Below are positions 59,002-64,000 of a stretch of 64,000 nt of DNA, one piece after another. The position numbers were made by a program, and so were the translations under genes. Below the pieces are notes generated by a model, which was not told the DNA's origin, did not search any database, and saw only the letters and a list, made by a program, of their open reading frames with translations. The stretch spans positions 19,208,001 through 19,272,000 of the forward strand of contig NC_135055.1 of the NCBI RefSeq assembly GCF_051014685.1. The letters are read 5' to 3'. This DNA comes from Ptiloglossa arizonensis (lineage: Eukaryota; Arthropoda; Insecta; Hymenoptera; Colletidae). The stretch's first letter is position 1; every line of letters starts with the position of its first letter.

Positions 59002-61112
59002 GTACACGTCGAGCGGAACGTCCCGAGTGCAGGTCGCGAACAAGAGAACCGTCCGTATTAGGTCAGTAGCATTCGGGTGTTCGCCCTCCGTGGAAAGGAG
59101 AATAATAATAAGAGGAATCCAGCCCTCTCTTTTCTCGTCATCCTCGTTTCTTCTCGGTTGGGTTAGGTTTGCCCCGAGTGACTCTCCGGAATAACGGCAT
59201 CTCTCGGACCCTCCTCTTCCTCCGCGCTGCCTCGGACTCCTTTCCCCGTACTCGTCCTCGTCCTCGTCGTCGTCGTCGTCGACTTCGTCCGCGCGACTTT
59301 GCCTCCGACACTCTCAGCGTTCGCCTTCACCGACAAGATACTCCTCCTCTTTTTCCGTATGCGTTCTCCTGCGATGTGTGTACGCGCGAATACGCGCGCG
59401 CGCGCACGGAATCGCCCGTGCACACGCAAACGCGATACGAGTGCCTCCGCGGATGCACTCGAGATTCTGTCGCGTCTTGAGGCAGTCTCGTCTATCATTT
59501 TTTTTTTCAATCTACTTATTTTTATTTACACTTCAAATTTTTCGATTTCTCGAACAATTCTTCCGTCTCGTTTAACCATTCGTATCTTACCAGTGCACGG
59601 AACTCGTCTACGCTTGTTCCACGTTGATACTTTCGTGACATCGTTCTCGATGTACACTCGATAAATCATTCCTGCATTATTTTTACGCAATTGTTATACA
59701 TTGTTCGATGTACAAGTGATATCGAAATTATCGTGTACCGTTCTAATGAATTTCGGAAGTTAAAATTCCAAGTTCCTAAAATTCGTGACATTTCTGCCCG
59801 TAGAGACTCCACCGGGTAAATTCGAAGGGAAGGTTTAAAGTTAGGAATCTCGACTTAAGATCGAACGCATCCGCGCGGAATACCCATCTACCAGCTACGA
59901 AAAAACTTGTCCGTACTACCACAAATGTGTAGGCGCGACTCGACTTCCGATTGATAGAATGCGGTTGGTCGATCGGCGCGTTTGCGGTGGGACGCTTCTT
60001 TTTTTTTTCTTTTTTGGGCCTTATGTACCGGGTACGGACGATTCTCACCGGCTGGTGTCCACCGTCGTGCACTTCCTGCGAACTTCCGGTCGGATGTTTC
60101 GCGCAGGTACAACGCGATATTAAACAGTCGCACTCCCGAGGGTTTCGATCGCGGTAGAACCGAACGAATGGTCCCTGGTCGTTCGATGACGAAACGAACG
60201 ACGATGAGTAATCGGCGTAAACGGGTGACGTCACGAGCACGCTCGATGAAACGGTTTCGTTGGTGTCGTAACGTAATCGGTGAGACACATCTATCGGGAC
60301 AAAGAGAGGAAATTGCGAGGGACAAAAAGGAACGAGCAGAGTGGCTCGTTGATCCGATTATTTATATCGTCGTTGACAATGGTGGAACGTTTTCATCCGA
60401 GCGTGGAGATTATTGGGTAAAGCGACTCGCGTACGAATCAAATCGCGTTTTGCACGGAGATTCGTTTACTCGCGCGAGAACGAACGAGCGAGCGAGCGAG
60501 CCAGTCCCGACGAGCGATACGCCGCTTCGGGATACACGGGTGCAAAGTCGATTTCAAACGTTCGTGTACTTTCAGAATGTTGCTAATGACGTTTGGCTTA
60601 CCTCATCTAGGTTTACGAGACCATAATCCTACCGTGGAAAGCAAATGGATGGTATTTAGATTGAATTTTTCTTTTTTTTTCAATCGTTTCTCGTACGCTT
60701 CGAGCTTTCCGCGCAAAAACTTTCAGCTCGGGTTTCATTGATAATCTCGGCTCCCCGTGGTTCCTTTTACGGATACAATTACGATAAGTAAATTGAACGA
60801 GGTGTTCAAGAAGACGAGGAAGAGAGCCCTTTCTGTGCAGAGTTTACGTATCGTTGATTTCGTAGAATCGAACGCGGGAACTCGGCGTAACGATGATTTA
60901 AATACCGTGGGTTTAGGTATAAACGCGATGGTGCTTCCGGAGAAACTAAAGGGGGGGCTCGATTTAATACTAAAAGCAATTACGAATTAAATGTGAAAGT
61001 AACGATATACGGGCGCGATGAAACTTTCGCAACTTGTTCACGCATCGAGAATCCCTTTGTAACGTATTTTCCGGTTTCAAGGGTTTCCCGAAACTCCGAT
61101 TCCGCTTTCCAC

Positions 61113-61660
61113 GGAATTAACCTTATCCGCGTGGCCCGTTTAACGGATACTCGATACTTCTCATCGGTTTTACTCGGGCGAGAGTCACTCTTATCGCGTA
61201 CCTTCGGATATTTAAAAATTCTCTTCAAACTTCTCGTTCCGCTACGAAACTACTCTCTCGGTCTCTACATTGTCGAATTAAATATTGCCCCATACGTTTA
61301 ATAAACTTTACTCGAACGAAAGTCACTTTTATCGTGTACTTCCAGATATTCGAGCATTTTCCTGCTCATTCTTTGCACAGAATTACCGTTATCCGCGTGG
61401 CTCGTTTAACGAATCCTCGATACTTTTCATCGGTTTTACTCGTGCGAGAGTCACTCTTATCGAGTACCTTCGGATATTTAAAAATTCTCTTCAAACTCTC
61501 GTTTCGCTATAAAACTACTCTCTCGGTCTCTGTACTAATTAAATATTGCCCCATACTTTTACTAAACTTTACTCGGTCGAAAGTCACTTTTATCGTGTAC
61601 TTCCAGATATTCGAGAATTTTCTTGCTCCATTCTTTGCACAGAATTACCGTTATCTTCGT
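61113..61660. repeat. ~265-bp tandem repeat, two full copies plus the start of a third
   Basis: GAATTA.CC.TTATC..CGTGG starts at 61113, 61380 and 61642. Both full copies contain CATCGGTTTTACTCG.GCGAG, TCGGATATTTAAAAATTC and ATTAAATATTGCCCCATAC in the same order, followed by TATCGTGTACTTCCAGATATT. Confidence 0.9.
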
Positions 61661-62259
61661 GAACCTCTACACCGTTTTGCGGGAAATTTTCACTGTTATT
61701 GTGACCCGTTAAATGCACGATCGTTGCTCGATATTTTCGATAAACTTTTATGTCGCGCGCGGCGCGACAAAGAAAGATTCACGACGAAACCATCGATGTT
61801 ACCGAGGTTTTACGTCGAGCCGATTCCAATCCTCGTGGGTCTCGATACCGAAGTCGTAGTAACGACGACGACGAAACGACCTGTTTCTTCTCCGCGACCC
61901 GCTTGGATTTTCTGGGTCACGGTGCGCTCTTTCTCAACCTTTCCGTATCGGTTCGCTCGCGTTCTCGTGCACGTTCTCGTATCCGCAGGTTACGCGACCG
62001 GAGTCTCTCGTCGTACCAGGATTCGATTATATCCACCGGTACCGTCCCACGCTACCCGATAACCAACGTGTTCTATCGATCCTCGCGCGAGCGCGAGCGC
62101 GCGATCCAGCTCGAACTTGAGAAAGTTTCGTCGCGCGTCGATCGATCCTTGAACACGATCGAACGGTCAAACGCCCGGAGCTGTGTTTCTATATGCGTCG
62201 AGTCGCGATAGACACGACGCGCATTCGAAGTAACCGTTCCGAGTAGGGATGTCGATTCT

Positions 62260-62810
62260 CGTTGAAAAATATCGGCGAAAGATCGGTATGTCTAGCTCGC
62301 TTTGTTTGCGCGTATTGTCAAAGTTTCTTTAAAAGAGAGAATATTATGCGTCTGCTTTTCGAATAGATCAAATTTCGTATCGGAGAATTCGGTTCGTGAC
62401 GAAAATGGTCGACGAAAGATCGGTATGTTTAACTGGTCTTATTTGAACGTACTGTCAAAGTTTCTTTAAAAGAGAGAAAATGATGTGTCTCCAATTTCGT
62501 ATTGGAGAATTCGATGCGTGACAAAAATGGTGGACGAAAGATCACTATATTTAATTCGTTTTATTTGAACGTACTGTCAAAGTTTCTTTAAAAGAGAGAA
62601 AATTATGTGTCTCCAATTTCGTATTGCAGAATGCAATTCGTGACAAAATTGATCGACGAAAGATCGGTACGTTTAATTGTTCTTATTTGCACGTACTGTC
62701 AAAGTTTCTTTAAAACAGATAAAATTATACATCTGCTTTTCGAATAGATCAAATTTCATATTAGAGAATTCGATTCGTGAGGAAATTGGTCGACGAAAGA
62801 TCGATCCACC
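62260..62810. repeat. ~122-137-bp tandem repeat, four copies plus a partial
   Basis: GTCAAAGTTTCTTTAAAA is at 62317, 62454, 62576 and 62698. Between these, CGACGAAAGATC and GAGAATTCG.TTCGTGA recur. First and fourth copies carry an extra CTGCTTTTCGAATAGATC segment that the middle two lack, so two length variants alternate. Confidence 0.92.
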
Positions 62811-62984
62811 GTTGCAAAAGTATCGATGCTTTGAAAAATCGGTTCAACATCGGCATCCGTAGTTCCGAGTCGAATGGAATTAGACATTACCCGGGACGAA
62901 TGGAACCCTCCTTTCCTGTCTGCGAAACGAAAGAGCGAAGCAACCAACGTTGGAAGCCTCGAAAAGGGAAAAACTCTCCTCTCC

Positions 62985-63028
62985 ACTTCACTCCACTCCT
63001 CTCCTCTCCTCTCCTCTCCTCTCCTTTC
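62985..63028 (+). repeat. (CTCCT)n microsatellite
   Basis: Seven or so CTCCT units in a row. It creates Ser/Leu/Pro-rich false open frames on both strands. Confidence 0.95.
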
Positions 63029-64000
63029 TGGTCTCTCGTTGTTCGTGGCGCATCGACTCCGTGAATAGTCGTGCGTCTCCTTTGTTACAATTCGGCTACT
63101 CCTTTCAGTCGAAGCTACACCTGCACGCACCAGACTGCCACGCTCGAAACGGAGTCGCATTGTACTCAGCCGTCTGTGTCGCGTTTTTCACGATATCTCG
63201 GCCTCGACATCCGCCGGTCCTCGATTGTAATAATAATAATACGACTTTATTGCACGCACACGATACGCAATAATAGGAATAGAAATGAGAAAATTGAAGG
63301 GGTGGGGAGTGGCCGGCGCAACAATAGACTCTAAAAGAAAGAAGGCGATCCAATTTTACAATTAACGCGCATACAGCGCGGAAGGGTACCCGATGTATTT
63401 TTTATTTACAACGCAAGTCTCCCGAGAGGTACTTCATCCACTTTTTTTTATTCAATTACCGTTCAGAAATATAGTAGAAAAATTTCACGAGAAAATCTCA
63501 CTATTGTAAAAGGAAAAATTTATCCATTTTTTTAAAATTTAAACCAGTTTCAATTATCGATCCGCGTGTAAGTATAAAATTCAAGGAGCCGAGTTACCAC
63601 CTTTTTCTCTACCGTGTTTTCCCACTGCTAACGACCGAGATGCGAACGCGACGTTGAATACCGACAAAAATAAAATTATCGCGGAGAAGGTAGACTCGGT
63701 CCGTAGACCGTTTACGGAAATTCTCGCGTCCGTTTCTAAAAAAGAAGAAAAAGAAAAAACCCTAATCAGATTCGGGGTGAGAATCTCGTGGTATTAAGCG
63801 AGGCACGTACACGGCGGAGTTTGCGTGGAAGCTTTCACTGTCGGTAGATGGATAAGAGGCAACGGTGTAGACGCGCTCGAGTCACGACGAATCCTCTGAT
63901 GCAATTGCGCATCTGCACCGAAGCGTACGACTGTCGCCTCGGCGCAAAAGTTACGCTCGTATTAAATGAACCGTTTCCACGGGATCTGGGAGCCACGAAT

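Larger units (their letters stand above)
46967..64000. other. No coding exon recognised; rich in tandem arrays
   Basis: I found no open frame combining protein-like composition with matching splice sites in these 17 kb. They could be a long first intron of the unit starting near 46065, or intergenic. One segment at 54471-54655 ends in a GTAAGA donor and is open on both strands, but I cannot choose a strand. A promoter-like patch with TCAGTAGCATTC lies at 59060. The listed repeats occupy several kilobases. Confidence 0.45.

Noticed and set aside
59155..59175. GGGTTAGGTT as a telomere-type TTAGG repeat
   Set aside because: Only one TTAGG unit is present, so it is a chance match.
1..64000. CRISPR arrays, prophage, bacterial operons or toxin-antitoxin modules
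   Set aside because: Genes contain spliceosomal introns and animal protein families, and the repeats are direct tandem arrays without spacer-repeat structure.

Overview
The window reads as nuclear DNA of an insect, most likely a hymenopteran. Genes are split by introns with GT..AG borders, C2H2 zinc-finger and insect-type GPCR sequences are present, CpG is not depleted in the GC-richer parts, and GC content switches sharply between neighbouring domains. There are no bacterial operons, phage genes or CRISPR arrays.

Layout. (1) About 1-9750: no recognisable coding exon, probably an upstream intron or flank of the next gene, with a degenerate 32-bp tandem repeat near its start. (2) 9751-21634, plus strand: ten exons of a metabotropic GABA-B receptor of the insect R3 type, covering all seven membrane helices, a cytoplasmic coiled coil and a long Ser-rich tail. 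The extracellular GABA-binding part is not visible. (3) 24375-29297, minus strand: a large C2H2 zinc-finger protein, ROW/ZNF592-like, convergent with the receptor gene, with possible extra exons at both ends. (4) 29.3-44 kb: an AT-rich domain with a possible two-exon orphan at 31.0-31.5 kb, a COX7A-like respiratory protein (31764-32638, plus), an unidentified minus-strand spliced unit (34703-40553) and a mitochondrial DEAD-box helicase of DDX28 type (41859-43924, plus). (5) 44-64 kb: a return to GC-richer, CpG-rich DNA with one plausible non-coding first exon (about 46065-46966), a possible miniature transposon and a remarkable density of unrelated tandem arrays between 50 and 63 kb.

The genes do not form a pathway. 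COX7A-like and DDX28 both act in mitochondria and lie in the same AT-rich domain, but nothing shows co-regulation. The most notable observations are a GC-content boundary inside a single 4.5-kb zinc-finger exon, a possible ZAD zinc-finger exon interrupted by an in-frame stop, a tandem repeat that supplies the splice acceptor of the last receptor exon, an alternating two-type satellite with an open reading frame, and a four-exon reading frame for an unrecognised 99-residue protein. Exon borders were set by eye from splice consensus and reading frame. No transcript data were available.
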